The position numbers were made by a program, and so were the translations under genes. This document shows, piece after piece, positions 22,308 through 32,260 of a DNA stretch of 48,509 bases. The notes beneath the pieces were generated by a model. That model saw nothing but the letters and a program-made list of their open reading frames with translations. It was not told where the DNA came from and made no database searches. Source of the stretch: Chara braunii (Eukaryota > Streptophyta > Charophyceae > Charales > Characeae); contig BFEA01000472.1 in assembly GCA_003427395.1 (NCBI GenBank), forward strand, positions 480,644-529,152. Direction: 5' to 3'. Position 1 is the stretch's first letter. Each line of letters starts with the position of its first letter.

Positions 22308-22337
22308 CTTGCCCGATTCCGTCAAGTATCGGGCAAG
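22308..22337 (+). other. 10-bp hairpin, TCAAGT loop (second)
   Basis: CTTGCCCGAT pairs perfectly with ATCGGGCAAG. The loop is TCCGTCAAGT. It is homologous to the hairpin at 22129-22158, with stem changes that keep pairing. Confidence 0.65.
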
Positions 22338-22890
22338 ATACACAACTTTTCGTCCTCGCCATATCCATTCTCTCAACTTTCGCGCACTTCGTTCTCTACT
22401 ACTCTTATTCCTACTAATCTACTCCCAAAACTAACACGATCAATAAACTCGCCTACCTCAAAAACCTTGCTTCGACACTTTTCCCAACCGAAATCCATTA
22501 CGGATTGATAGTGATAGACAGTTTTACCCCGCACCGCTCTGCCTCCTTCGTTTTCGATCTCTGTCTTCTTTGCTTTGCACGCATCTGGCGTAGTCTCTCG
22601 TCTGGGTTCTTTCCCCCTTCTTTCCTCACCAGCGCTGGTTCTCGACTGTGTTTCCTTGTTCCCTCTCTTGCGCACCCGCCTCATCGCTCATTTCCTTTCT
22701 CTCTTCATCATTTCCCATGGAAAGCTCTGGGCGCAGATCACATCCCGTCTAAGTATTGCCCGTTCTTTGACTACTCAAAGTTGTGGAGCGGTCGGTAGCT
22801 CCTCTATTCTGGGAAATGCGTCAAAGGGAACCGACCCCCTACTCCTTCACTTTACCCAACGAAGTGTCCACCAGTTCCGCAGGACTTTGG

Positions 22891-23570
22891 TTAAACCACC
22901 AGTACTTGGCACATACATGGGCCGCGGGCCTTACCCGTTAACGGGCCGCAACTTTCGCGGGTCGGGAAAGGGCCGATCGTGCAATGGAGGAGGAAGTTGT
23001 TGGGCCCAAGGAAAGTTGCGAATGGACTGCAATATGGCCTCTTGGATTTTTGTGCATGTGGGACACATGCACGAACGGTCTGTGCAATGCCATACAAAAG
23101 AAAAAGTAAGGAAACCTGTGAGGAAGAGAAAAGAAAAACGAAAAGTAACGTTGACATGCATCCGGACGCAGTTTTGGCCCGAAGCACATGACGTGAGCAA
23201 TGCTTTATTTTTTTCCTTTTTTTTGCAAGAGAGATTCCTGGTAGTTTCTCAACTGACTCCCTGTGAGAAACAGGGAGCATCCAACTGCCTACTAGGAAAG
23301 TAGCGTTTGGGGCATTTTCTTCTCATTTTCGTTTAATTTTTCTTGCAAAAAAAAAGAAAAAAATGAGCATCTCGGTTGTATCCCATGTGACACAAGGGAA
23401 ACCATTATCCCGAGAATGTATCCTCCCACAGTTGCGGCAAAATACTGACGAATCTGAAGGAGTATTGTAGTCCCGAATCGATTCCCGCCCCCAACAGGCT
23501 CGGAAAAAAACGGTGTGCATGTCCATTTTAGGCTCGACATCAATAGTTGAGCCAAGTACTGGTGGTTTAA
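22891..23570. mobile_element. TIR element bounded by TTAA
   Basis: TTAAACCACCAGTACTTGGC (22891-22910) is repeated as a perfect 20-bp inverted copy at 23551-23570, so both outer edges read TTAA. Inside, T-rich GCAAGA and its complement (23225-23232 and 23343-23350) add partial inner symmetry. A TTAA edge recalls piggyBac-type target sites, but TTAA is palindromic and could simply belong to the TIR. No transposase is seen. The 242-codon frame across its left half looks fortuitous. Confidence 0.5.
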
Positions 23571-24276
23571 GCCTTCCGCTCCTATGCCCAAAGGCGGACG
23601 ACCGACGTGTTTGAGTGTTACCGCCTCTGCCTCCGGCACACAACCCTCCAGCTCATTCTGCTTAGGAGGAGCTCACCACCACCTCAGGGCCCCAATGACC
23701 TACCCACACTCCCCTCTCTCTCTGCAGGTCGTGGGATCAAGGGCACGACCCTACTGCGAATCTTATAATCTTGAGCCTTGATGAGACGGACCTGACGCAG
23801 ATCTTGGTGATAGTGGCAAGTATTGAAATAAGAACTTCGAGGGTCATGGTGGAGAGAGTTATAAATGAACAGCCCCCGCGGCTTGTACTGCTGAGGGCCT
23901 CCAACTGGTGCCCCCCCTTTCTCCCTTGTTGGGCCTCAACGGTCATGCTCACACTCAAACCTCTCACAACAGATCGTGGTTGGCGGATGGTGCGCCCGCA
24001 ACACCCCCCCGCCACCCGGGTTTCCTTCCACCTTGTGGGCTAATGACCCATCGGCTCGCATGCACGTTGATCTCCTCGGTTCTGGTGTCGCCCCCGACTC
24101 AGAGAATAACAATAATAAAAATAAACTAATAATCATAATGAAATAGAAACCACAACGGGAGGGGAGGAAAATGAGTACTACCGTTACCACCGTGACTCGA
24201 TACCGCAGCGACAAAACCAAGGGGGACAACCACGCGATGCCCTCAACCCCGCGGTTCCTTCACGTCGCTCCTATGA
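23571..24276. other. No gene recognised
   Basis: Short overlapping frames on both strands. The AATAATAAAAATAA run at about 24108-24140 is low complexity. Confidence 0.35.
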
Positions 24277-24789
24277 TGTCGCTCCCTGGTCTTGATCCCT
24301 GAATCTTCCAGACGAAAGTCCGACACTATAACCAGTAGTACTAGGCCCAAGGTTGGGTTTAGCACTAGCAAACATTTATATAAGGGGTGTCACTGGCACA
24401 CACCACGTGGGTTCACCAAACGTCACCCAACCACTCCCTCACCTCACCGGCTAAGGTCACCGCCGTCGCGTCTTGCCGTCGATGCCGCCTCCCGCATGTA
24501 CGCATTTGTTATGGTCAAATGCACCGATCAAAACAACACCCTTTTTAATACTAATTTGATCAAATATAAAAATGTTGCCACGCCGGTTTTACAATGATCA
24601 ACAAAAAGAGAGATCACGCGTGCCACAAGCGTGCGCGCCCACACACTCTCTATTCTAGTTCATCACTTAGTCAGCATAGACGAAACACATCCGCGACTAA
24701 TGAGGGGTACTCAAACTTTAAACCAAACTTATTTTCTGTCACTTGCAAAAATCAGGGCGGATACTCTTGTAAGGGTATTCGCACCGACA
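24277..24789 (-). mobile_element. LTR-like repeat, minus orientation
   Basis: On the minus strand it starts TGTCGGTGCGAATACCC (24789) and ends GGGATCAAGACCAGGGAGCG followed by ACA (24277). The best partner is 26321-26840, matching at the start, at GTGTGGGCGCGCA, at CTCTTTTTGTTGAT, and over the last ~70 bp. The subterminal hairpin and VGANTLTRVSALIFASD frame are intact. No matching target duplication is visible (TATGA left, GCGCG right), so it may belong to a rearranged element. Confidence 0.55.
24377..24383 (-). promoter_or_regulatory. TATA-like box in the LTR-like repeat
   Basis: TTATATA on the minus strand, about 100 bp before the GACA end. TTTATATG occupies a similar place in the 26321-26840 copy. 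Confidence 0.35.
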
Positions 24790-25900
24790 GCGCGTGTGGG
24801 GGAGAGGGGATAGGGAAGGTTGAGGATAAGAGGGAAAGAAATGGGGGGAGTTGGAGGGGGGGACCTACTACTCCCCATCTGCCAACCGCCCTCCTTATTT
24901 TTAGGGTTGGGAAGAGAAAGTAAAGGAGGTGTTGGTTCAACAACACGTTCCTGGTCAAAAACAGGGTCAGGAACAATATAGTTTAGGGGGTTAGATTTAG
25001 TTTTTTTCTTTTTGCTGATTTTTTTCTTTTTGCAGTCTCGTGAGGACACTTATCCTCCCAAGGTGCAACCTCTGGCAGAAATTGTCAGAGGTAACTGTCA
25101 GGCTCTCGTTTTTAGTGGGAACCTAAAATATTAAATGTTAAGAGAGAAGAAACTAAGTTCAACTTTTCAACATATCTACCCTGGGAAAATGGGCTAGATA
25201 CGTCAAACTGTAAAGGGTTGTAACTTTTCAACCTCTTGTCAAAAAAAAAAAAAAAAAATACAAATGTCAGAATCACAAGTATCTCATGAAATTATGAAAT
25301 AGCAAAGATAAAGAAAAGAAAATAAAAAATGGGGCAGTTAAAAAAACTGCATCCACTAAGGTTGTGGTTGTCGTGCGACCACATTTGACCTTTGATCTTC
25401 AACAAATCAAGGGCTCACTGTGAGCGTGCGATTTTTCCTGGGGGCTGGAATTACGGCCAACACTTTTCAACCACTATAAAGAAGTTTGTTGTCCTGAGTT
25501 GCCATATATAAACACTCATGATGCGAGCGTGTGACAACACTTGAGTGTTGCTGGGCCGCTGGGAAAGTTGTCGGAGGCAACGTAAGAGGAGGTTGAGGAT
25601 CTGCAGTGGAGCTTTAGTAGAAGAGGAGGAGGACAACCATAGTCGGGGTAGGGAGTACTCTAGTCCATCTCCGTCTGGCCGGTGCTGCTCATCTGGGACA
25701 GCCCTAGGGACTCTGCGGGACTAGGACGACATGACAGGAATATATTTTGGGCCCTGCCGAAAATTTATTAATTTAACGATGTTTTTTTAGCAGCAGCAAT
25801 GGACTGCAGGGCTACGCTGGTGGAGGTACCGGCGGACTGGACCATGACAGGTTGTTTTCCACTTTTGTGGGGATACACTGTCGTTGTTTTACCAGCATTA
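24790..25900. other. No gene recognised
   Basis: Contains an A18-like run near 25241 and AT-rich sequence. No frame has a recognisable domain. Confidence 0.35.
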
Positions 25901-25901
25901 A

Positions 25902-26081
25902 CGGTCTAAAAGTTGAACTTCGTACATATGAAGTGTTAATAAAAGGTAAAGCAAATAGTGAAACAAAGACAAGACCCATTGCAGCAACACCTCCTAATTT
26001 ATTCGGTATACTACGAAGAATTGCATAAATAGGTAAAAAATATCATTCTGGCACTATGTGAGCTGGAGTTCACATAAGATT
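25902..26081 (-). pseudogene. cob: Nuclear copy of mitochondrial cytochrome b fragment (NUMT)
   Basis: The minus strand encodes 60 consecutive codons matching cytochrome b of respiratory complex III around the Qo site: [18 protein letters not shown], then [19 protein letters not shown] and [18 protein letters not shown]. This corresponds roughly to the third quarter of the ~390-residue protein. [15 protein letters not shown] and GGVAA...YVRSS are the plant/algal form. Two in-frame TGA codons occur, one at the invariant Trp of PEWY. The other lies four residues after the conserved Asn, at a variable position. Flanking sequence on both sides stops matching. It is read as an inserted organelle fragment; use of UGA as Trp in the donor mitochondrion is possible. 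Confidence 0.85.
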
Positions 26082-26320
26082 AGATAATTTTTTTGTATAA
26101 TACTGTCAAAACGGTAGGATTGTCAGGTGGTGCTAAGTGGAGGGAAGATTCTATTTTTATTAGTGCATCAAAGGACTCACCGTCAACGTCATTAGGAGGG
26201 GTGAAATGCAGTGAGACTATTGCGATGACACGACGAGCAACAAAATTTGTGGTTCATCTGAGCTTGTGGACTTTGTAAGTTGGAGTGAAGGTGACAACGA
26301 TAGTCTATGTGTTGAACTAG

Positions 26321-26840
26321 TGTCGGCGCAAATACCCTTACGAGGGTATGCGCCCTGGTTTTTGCAGGTAACAGGAAGAGTGGGTATGGTTAAAATAAGT
26401 CGCTTGAGGCATGACTGTGTCTAAGGCCCGCCTTGGCCTGGTAGGAGGTATGTGGGCGCGCAATTTTTGGCGCGCATGTGATTTTTCTTTTTCTGATTGA
26501 ATGGGCGGCCGGTGTAGCCGGCCGACCCGGACCGTATGACGGGCTTGGTTAGGGGGTGACAGTTTGTTTTTGGTCGGCGCGCGCGACCGCCGGTAGGACC
26601 GGCGCACCGATAGGTGTATGGGACGGCCGCGGCGCGGGGTGATAGGCCGGCGCAGACGCTTAGGGGCCATGGGTACAAATGTGGCCGAAAGAGTGACCGG
26701 AGCGGTATCCTGGTCCGGAGCGCCGCGCGGTACCACTTTATATGGGAAGCCGCGCCTGCGGGTCACAAGCTTGGGCTTAGCCCTATTGGTTACAGTATTG
26801 GACTGGTATGCAGGCGACGCAGGGATCGAGGCCAACGACA
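26321..26840 (+). mobile_element. LTR-like repeat, plus orientation
   Basis: Begins TGTCGGCGCAAATACCC and ends GGCCAACGACA. It is homologous to 24277-24789 along its length. The subterminal hairpin ATACCCTTACGAGGGTAT is followed by a stretch reading VGANTLTRVCALVFAG. A TATA-like TTTATATG is at 26737-26744. The interior is GC-rich with GGCCGG/GGCGCG repeats. No direct repeat of the ACTAG left flank is seen after the right end, and no clear primer site follows. Confidence 0.55.
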
Positions 26841-27176
26841 TGCATTAAGGGAGCGGAGGAGCGCGGCAGAAAGGCTTGAGGGGTTGAAGGCCCTGAGGGA
26901 CTATCCCCCTCACCTTTTATAGCTATGGGGGCCGCGATTTCCGCCCGATTGCCGAACGCTTGCGGGGTCTCATAAATCTACCCATGCATGATCTATCCAT
27001 GTTAAATTTTTGTTACTATTATTTTTTGCGCCCGTATGGGGGCGCGAAACCGTGGTGGGTGCACCCCTGACCTATCGAAGTGTGAGCCGGCGCCTGGACC
27101 CAGATGACGGAACTTGTTGGATAAATCCAATAACTCCGAATTGCCGAGGGCCGGCTGCCTCTCCGACCCAGGCTGT

Positions 27177-27249
27177 GTCCCTCGGGATAACCGTTAAAAG
27201 TCCGGACGATACTGAGGAGGTGGCATGGCCCTACATGGGGCAAGACACG
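27177..27249 (+). pseudogene. U6 snRNA-like unit 1 (strongly decayed)
   Basis: Starts GTCCCTCGGGATAACCG, continues TTAAAAGTCCGGACGATACT, then GAGGAGGTGGCATGGCCC, and ends AAGACACG. These align in order with plant U6 from its 5' stem-loop to the 3' GACACG. The ACAGAGA box has become ACTGAGG and the AGC triad GGC, so it cannot act as U6. Confidence 0.65.
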
Positions 27250-27433
27250 AAAGGTCCGGAGATGAACCCAGACGCGGACCACGCCAGGTACGTGGGAGGA
27301 AAAGAGAGGGGAGCAGCCCAGCCATCTGCAGGTAGTAGAGCCGTAGCACGTGACAGGCGCGCCTACCATGGACCCAACCCCGAAAGGAGGCCGGATCCCT
27401 GCTAAAAACCGTGCGTGGGAAATGGCTGTAGAT

Positions 27434-27510
27434 CTTCGGGGTATCCGGAAAAAGAAAGTTGAGGTGATATCGTAGAGATTCGCCTGGCCAGTGGCGTAGG
27501 GATAACGAAT
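27434..27510 (+). pseudogene. U6 snRNA-like unit 2 (strongly decayed)
   Basis: CTTCGGGGTATCCGGAAAAAG, GTTGAGGTGATATCGTAGAG and TGGCGTAGGGATAACGAATC follow the U6 order: 5' loop, ATCCGATAAAA, the ACAGAGA region, the internal stem-loop, and GATGACACG. The central motifs are lost. Units 1 and 2 are each followed by a GAACCC-G-GC...G-RC-type segment (27263 and 27516), indicating a tandem repeat longer than U6 itself. Confidence 0.6.
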
Positions 27511-27628
27511 CCGGGATTGAACCCGGATGCGAACTGGGCGAGGTTCGGGCGCAGTTCCACCAAGGCAGGTTGACCCTGAGGCCGCCCGAACCCCGAAGGG
27601 CCGTGGCGGGCGCTAAGCCGGGACGGGA

Positions 27629-27737
27629 GTCCGTCGGGACATCTGAAAAATTAGAACGATACAGAGGAGATTAGCATGACCCCTGCGCAAGGATGACACG
27701 TATAAATCGAGGGGCGGCCCGAACGACCGAGATTTTT
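27629..27737 (+). pseudogene. U6 snRNA-like unit 3 (best preserved)
   Basis: GTCCGTCGGGACATCTGAAAA, AGAACGATACAGAGGAGAT, TAGCATGACCCCTGCGCAAG and GATGACACGTATAAATCGAG are close to plant U6. The AGC catalytic triad, the internal stem-loop sequence and the 3' ATAAATCGAG are kept, and ACAGAGA is changed to ACAGAGG. T5 at 27733-27737 could act as a Pol III stop. The ~100 bp upstream are GC-rich with no TATA box or upstream element at the expected distance. A functional gene is unlikely but not excluded. Confidence 0.7.
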
Positions 27738-27739
27738 CC

Positions 27740-29790
27740 GCTCCTCATTTTTTTTCGGTCAGACGCCTTGGGTGAACTGCCGAGCAGCTGTGGTACCGTG
27801 TTGACGACAACCAGGCGACGGCGAGAGTGGGAGAGATGGGCACGGGGCGTGCACGGGGCAGCAGGTGGAAGCGGGAGGTGAGGCAAGTGAACCGGGGCAA
27901 TATGTGGGGCGGGTACATGCGGAGAAGGCAGGAAGGCAGGCGCTGAGCTGACGAGCGCGGACGTGGTGAGGGGAGGAAGGAGGCGAACCTGACGCGAATC
28001 CGCGACCAGGTACTTCTAAAGGAGAGAACGACGGAGTTGGGGGAAAGATGGGTATGGCGGTGGAGAGGAGGGAGTTATGGCCCAATTGTTGACGGAATCG
28101 AGCGGGCCAGAGGTGACTTATGAGGTTTTCGGGGGCAGCGAATGTGATTCCGGGGTTAGCGATAGGAGTGGGTGGGAAGATGTAGAGTTAGTAGGCGAAG
28201 ATGTTTGTAGAGCGATGGCGGGAGGCAGAACGTCGGAGCGAAGAGTCGAGATGTTACTCGATTCTTGGAGGAATCAAGAGGGGAAGGAATTAGTAAAATG
28301 CTAATGCATCTTACCCATTGGTAGCGGTAGGTTCGTTTGCCTTTGCCCATCCTATTGAGGGAGCTAGCGGGGGCTAGCTGCTGGGAAGGGCACATACCTG
28401 TTGGCCGGTTGACGCTCATCCTACCACCGAGGGGAGGATTACTACGAAGGTGGTATACCTCCACGTTTCGACGATAGGTTCGCCCTGATTCTGCTTACCA
28501 TTACGGAGGGAGTTGCGCGAGGGCTAGCTGCAGAAATCGGGGAGCTACCTTGGAACTAGCAATGTGAGATAAGCTGGAATTCGGAGTCAAGCTACGGGGT
28601 AAAATTGCAGGCGTTAAAGCGCGGGCGAGGGGGTAAGTGAGTGGGTGTCGGGTGCAGAGTTCTAGGTGATGGGAGCGAGCATGCGTGAGCAGAGGGTAAG
28701 GGTATGGTGCGCGAAAAGAGTGAGCTTGCAGGTAAGCGAAGTCGTGTGACCATGCGGGAGAGAAAGCGAGAGGCAGGAGTACTTACCTGGGACGCACCTT
28801 CCCGTGCTCTGAAGCAAGATTTGTTCATGTGCGGTCGGTGAGAAGTACACACCGGGTCGTGTGGCAGTGACGGAGTGTACGTGGCCTTGTTCCGGCTGCA
28901 GGGTCACTCGGTTAGACTCTTCCGACTGGAGGGGGGGGCCTAAAGCCAGCCGTTAGGGGGCGGATGTACCTGTGGGTCGCGCAGTGTTCTACCTATCTAC
29001 GAGAGCTATAGGAGGAGTCTTGTGAGGCTGGGCATTTGCCTGGAGACCGGCGAGCTATTCAGCCATCGGACAAAGTGATCAAAAATGGGTGTCGGACTGT
29101 TGTTGACGGCCGACTAACGCACTGGCTACTCTGCTGATCGAGAAGGCCAAGACCAGGGTGCCGCTTGCTTCGTTGAGCAAGCTAGCTGCAGGGTACAACA
29201 CAAAAAGGGGGGGGGGTGACGCCTAGACCATGACGGTTGTTACCGCTGTTGGACACTAGTTGTTGCCGAACGGGGTACAAGGGCTTAAGTAGTTGCAAAG
29301 AGAGGCTACTATTGCGTCGTGTTTTCGAAAGGCTTGCTACTACGGCGGTGATGCTGTGGACATGACAGCCAGTCGGGGTGCTACTCATATTACTGACGAA
29401 GCTGGTTAAGGGCAAGTTGCGAAGTGGCAAGTCAATGCTGGTTGCTGTTGACTGCTACGCGTCATTGCTGCTGTGGACAGAGGCACCATGCTACAGTATA
29501 TTTACTGACTGCTACGACTATACGGGCTGACGGCTGCAGTATTGGTTGCTGGCTGCGACAGTTCTGCCGCTTTGCGCTACGGGTCTTACATCCCTCTATG
29601 CTTGACTGAGCGTATGGGTGACCCCTGTACTCTGGTTTTGGTTTGACTTTCAGGACATAAGTCAGACTGAAGTAAAGGAATGTGTGTGCAAATTTCAGCT
29701 TCAGACTTTGTAGATTGTGAACGAAGGAGGGTGCATCTGGGGGGGAAGGTTGGGAGGAAGGAAGTATTGTGTGCAGATTGACTGGGTCGC
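27740..29790. other. No gene recognised
   Basis: GC-rich sequence with G-rich runs and short frames in every phase. Direct repetition of GGGAGCTAGCGGGGGCTAGC / GTTGCGCGAGGGCTAGC at 28359-28380 and 28510-28531 suggests another decayed repeat. Confidence 0.35.
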
Positions 29791-29794
29791 TAAG

Positions 29795-30745
29795 GTTGGG
29801 AGGTCCCCATAAGTTTGGGGAAGCCCAGCACTTTGTTTATTTTGGTTATGCGTGGAGTAGTCAGACTGCTCTATAAGTTTAGGTAGCATGAGTGCTCTGG
29901 AGGCTGGGAAGTCCCCATAAGTTTGGGGAGACCCGGTGCTGTGAATTGCATGGAGGGTCAGGACGCTCTATAAGTTTAGGTGACCTGACTGCTCTGACTT
30001 GAGAGGGTTGATTGTGGATGGTTTTCAGGGGCTCAGGGCGCTCTATAAGTTTAGGTACCCTGAGTCGCCTTGTTTGTTTGGGAGTTCTCTCAGTTTCTTT
30101 GGTTTTGAACAAGGAGGTCTGAACCACTCTATAAGTTTAGGTGATTCAACCCTCCTCCTGTTTTGTTCTGAGGGACTAACTCTGGCAGGGGGCAGGCCGC
30201 TCTATAAGTTTAGGTGGTCTTGCCTACTGCCTCGCACAGGCCGCTCTATAAGTTTAGGGGGCCTGGCCTACTGCCTCACACAGATTGGATCAGAGGATCA
30301 GACCGCTCTATAAGTTTAGGTAGTCTGACCCAATGCCTCGCACATGTTGGAACCCAAAGGTTATAATTTGGTTATGTTATATTATTACGTTATTAAGAAC
30401 AGGCTAGTAAGGCCGCTCTATAAGCTTAGGTAGCCTGGCTATAGCTTATCACAACTGAAAAGAGTATAAGCAAGAGATATAACTGAAGGTAAACCTGGGC
30501 AGACTGAGCAATGTTCTAAGTTGAGTGGCTCAGCCTTATATCCACCTTGAAGATAAAGCTCAGTTTGGCTATTTAAACGGTTCAGGGCGACTGGAGTGGT
30601 CTAGTCATATGCCCAAAGAAGAGAGAAGTAGTTCTGCCCTCTGTTTGTGTATACATGGCCAAGTCAGAACGCTCTATAAGTTTAGGTATTCTGACCATAG
30701 GCCTGGCTAAGTTGGGCGCGCTCTGTAAGTTCAGGTGGTCTAACC
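29795..30745 (+). repeat. Hairpin array with constant core and changing stems
   Basis: About 13 units contain CTCTATAAGTTTAGG or a close variant. Flanks are complementary and differ between units: TGGG+TCCCC/GGGGA+CCCA (29797-29827), GTCAGG/CCTGAC (near 29957), CTCAGGG/CCCTGAG (near 30032), CAGGCC/GGCCTG (near 30237), TCAGAC/GTCTGA (near 30299), CTGAGC/GCTCAG (30506-30535), GTCAGAA/TTCTGAC (30663-30694), and TTGGGC/GTCTAA with two G.U pairs (near 30712). Loops are 8 to about 20 nt. The array lies in unit B, where A and C have theirs. No protein frame runs through it. Confidence 0.8.
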
Positions 30746-31029
30746 TATGCCTTATGTAAGTTGGGTATGAAGGGGATAACTCACAGAGGGAGCATGAACT
30801 ATTGGTTGCTAAAGAGTTTGGGGTTGGTGAGAGTACTTACCTTTGTGGTTTGGCCTGCATGTGGCTGAGTGAGATTACTACTTGGTCTGGATTTCAGGTT
30901 GACAGGTAGTTGCTTTAGAGGCTCGCCACGTGCTAGAGCGTTAGGAGTTAGGTCAATTCTTGCATTTTCTGAGTTGACTTTATTTTACTTAGATCGATTC
31001 TTGCATTTTCTGAGACCCTTTGTTATACT

Positions 31030-31590
31030 TGGGCTTGTATAAATTTTGACAAACTACTTTCTCTACGGGAAGCACTGCCGAAATTTCTACAGGTTGAAGG
31101 AGTTAGTCAAATTTTGACTTGTCAAAGTTCAAATTGTCTTTTCTTTATATATGACTTGGTGAAAATTTAGAAAGTCTCATTTTCTAAAGGGAACGCTGCC
31201 CAAATTTTTGCTAATTCAGGGAGTTAGACAAAATTGGACTTTGAGAAGTAAAGGTTAGTCTCAAGTTCTGAACTTAGCCTTGTATAAATTTTGAGAAAGC
31301 ACTTTTCTAGAGGGAGTGCTGCCGAAATTTCTGCAAAACTGAGGAGTTAGTCAGATTTTGTCTGGGTTGGACTCAAGTTATCTTTTGAGTTCAAATCTGA
31401 CTTGGTATAAATCTGGGAAGTCTCTCTTTTTAGAGGGAGTGCTGCCCAAATCTCTACTGATTCAGGGACTTAGACAAAATTTGACTTTCCAAAGTTACAG
31501 ATTATTACTGCTTTTCATATTTGAGCGTATATAAATTATGAAAAGACACTCTTCCTACGGGAAGCGCTGCCGAAATTTTCTCAATTTTTT
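31030..31590 (+). repeat. ~115-bp tandem repeats, unit B
   Basis: Five units of the form TATAAATTTTGA...TCTAGAGGGAG-GCTGCCGAAATTTCT, near 31035, 31150, 31270, 31400 and 31530. Several cores fold, for example CACTTTT-ctag-AGGGAGTG with U.G pairs on the plus strand. This is the inverted counterpart of the arrays at 2050-2800 and 12586-12835. Confidence 0.65.
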
Positions 31591-31799
31591 AGGAGATAGA
31601 TTACACTTTGATAGGTGGCGATTTTGGCAATCCATCCTGAGGGGAGACTCTGTCAAGGTCTACCTTTGCTTTGGGCACTGCTCAAGGGTAGACTTGGACT
31701 TAGTTAGTTAGGCGGATTTTTGGAGCAAGATTGTGATTACCCTCCAAGGACTTATAGGTTTAGCTTGGGGATTAGCCTGTCTTGTGTTGCAGGTCCTCT

Positions 31800-32260
31800 T
31801 GGTCGTTCGATGTAGGATCTGGATTAGAGTCAGCTTGATCCCTTGAGGATCACCTTCTGTTATCACAGATAACAGGTTGGTCGCCGATTCGTCGGTCTAC
31901 GACTCAATTCCAACTCACTCTTCATTCCTAACCTAAAAGTTTTTAGCCCTGATGACTTTATTGTTTGTTGAGGGTTTCACCCGGGACTTTTATTGAATGG
32001 CCATTTGATAAAGGTACTGAGTATTTAATTATGGTTGGTTGGACAGGAAGTTGGGGCTTGCATGGCTAAAGCAATAGGTATGAGTGTGGAGATTGGTTGG
32101 GGTTGACTCCGTGTAGTGCGTGTTTTGTCGTTCGATTCTTGATGTGATTGCAGGTATGTCCTGTGGCTCGAATTTTGGATTTGGATTGCCTGCGATCCCA
32201 TATACATACATATGATTGTGAGGAGTCTAACTGTGCCTGTGAGAAGTGATCGTCGCAACT
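31800..32260 (+). mobile_element. Terminal module of unit B with twin hairpins
   Basis: Reverse complement of the 1552-1990 module. GATCC-cttga-GGATC (31837-31851) and CTGTTATC-aca-GATAACAG (31857-31875) are followed by CACCCGGGACTTTTATTGAA and GTTGGGGCTTGCATGGCTAA. Confidence 0.55.

Noticed and set aside
22575-23303. Longest open frame, 242 codons
   Set aside because: It spans the left half of a TIR element and its flank. It ends in lysine/arginine-rich and phenylalanine-rich low-complexity stretches and has no recognisable domain or codon pattern. Overlapping frames on the other strand are nearly as long.
26600-27405. Protein genes in the GC-rich region
   Set aside because: The 131- and 116-codon frames overlap on opposite strands and run across U6-like sequence, so they look like products of high GC content.
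29795-30745. CRISPR-like array
   Set aside because: Core spacing is irregular (about 35-200 bp), the flanks are complementary rather than unique spacers, and the context is eukaryotic.
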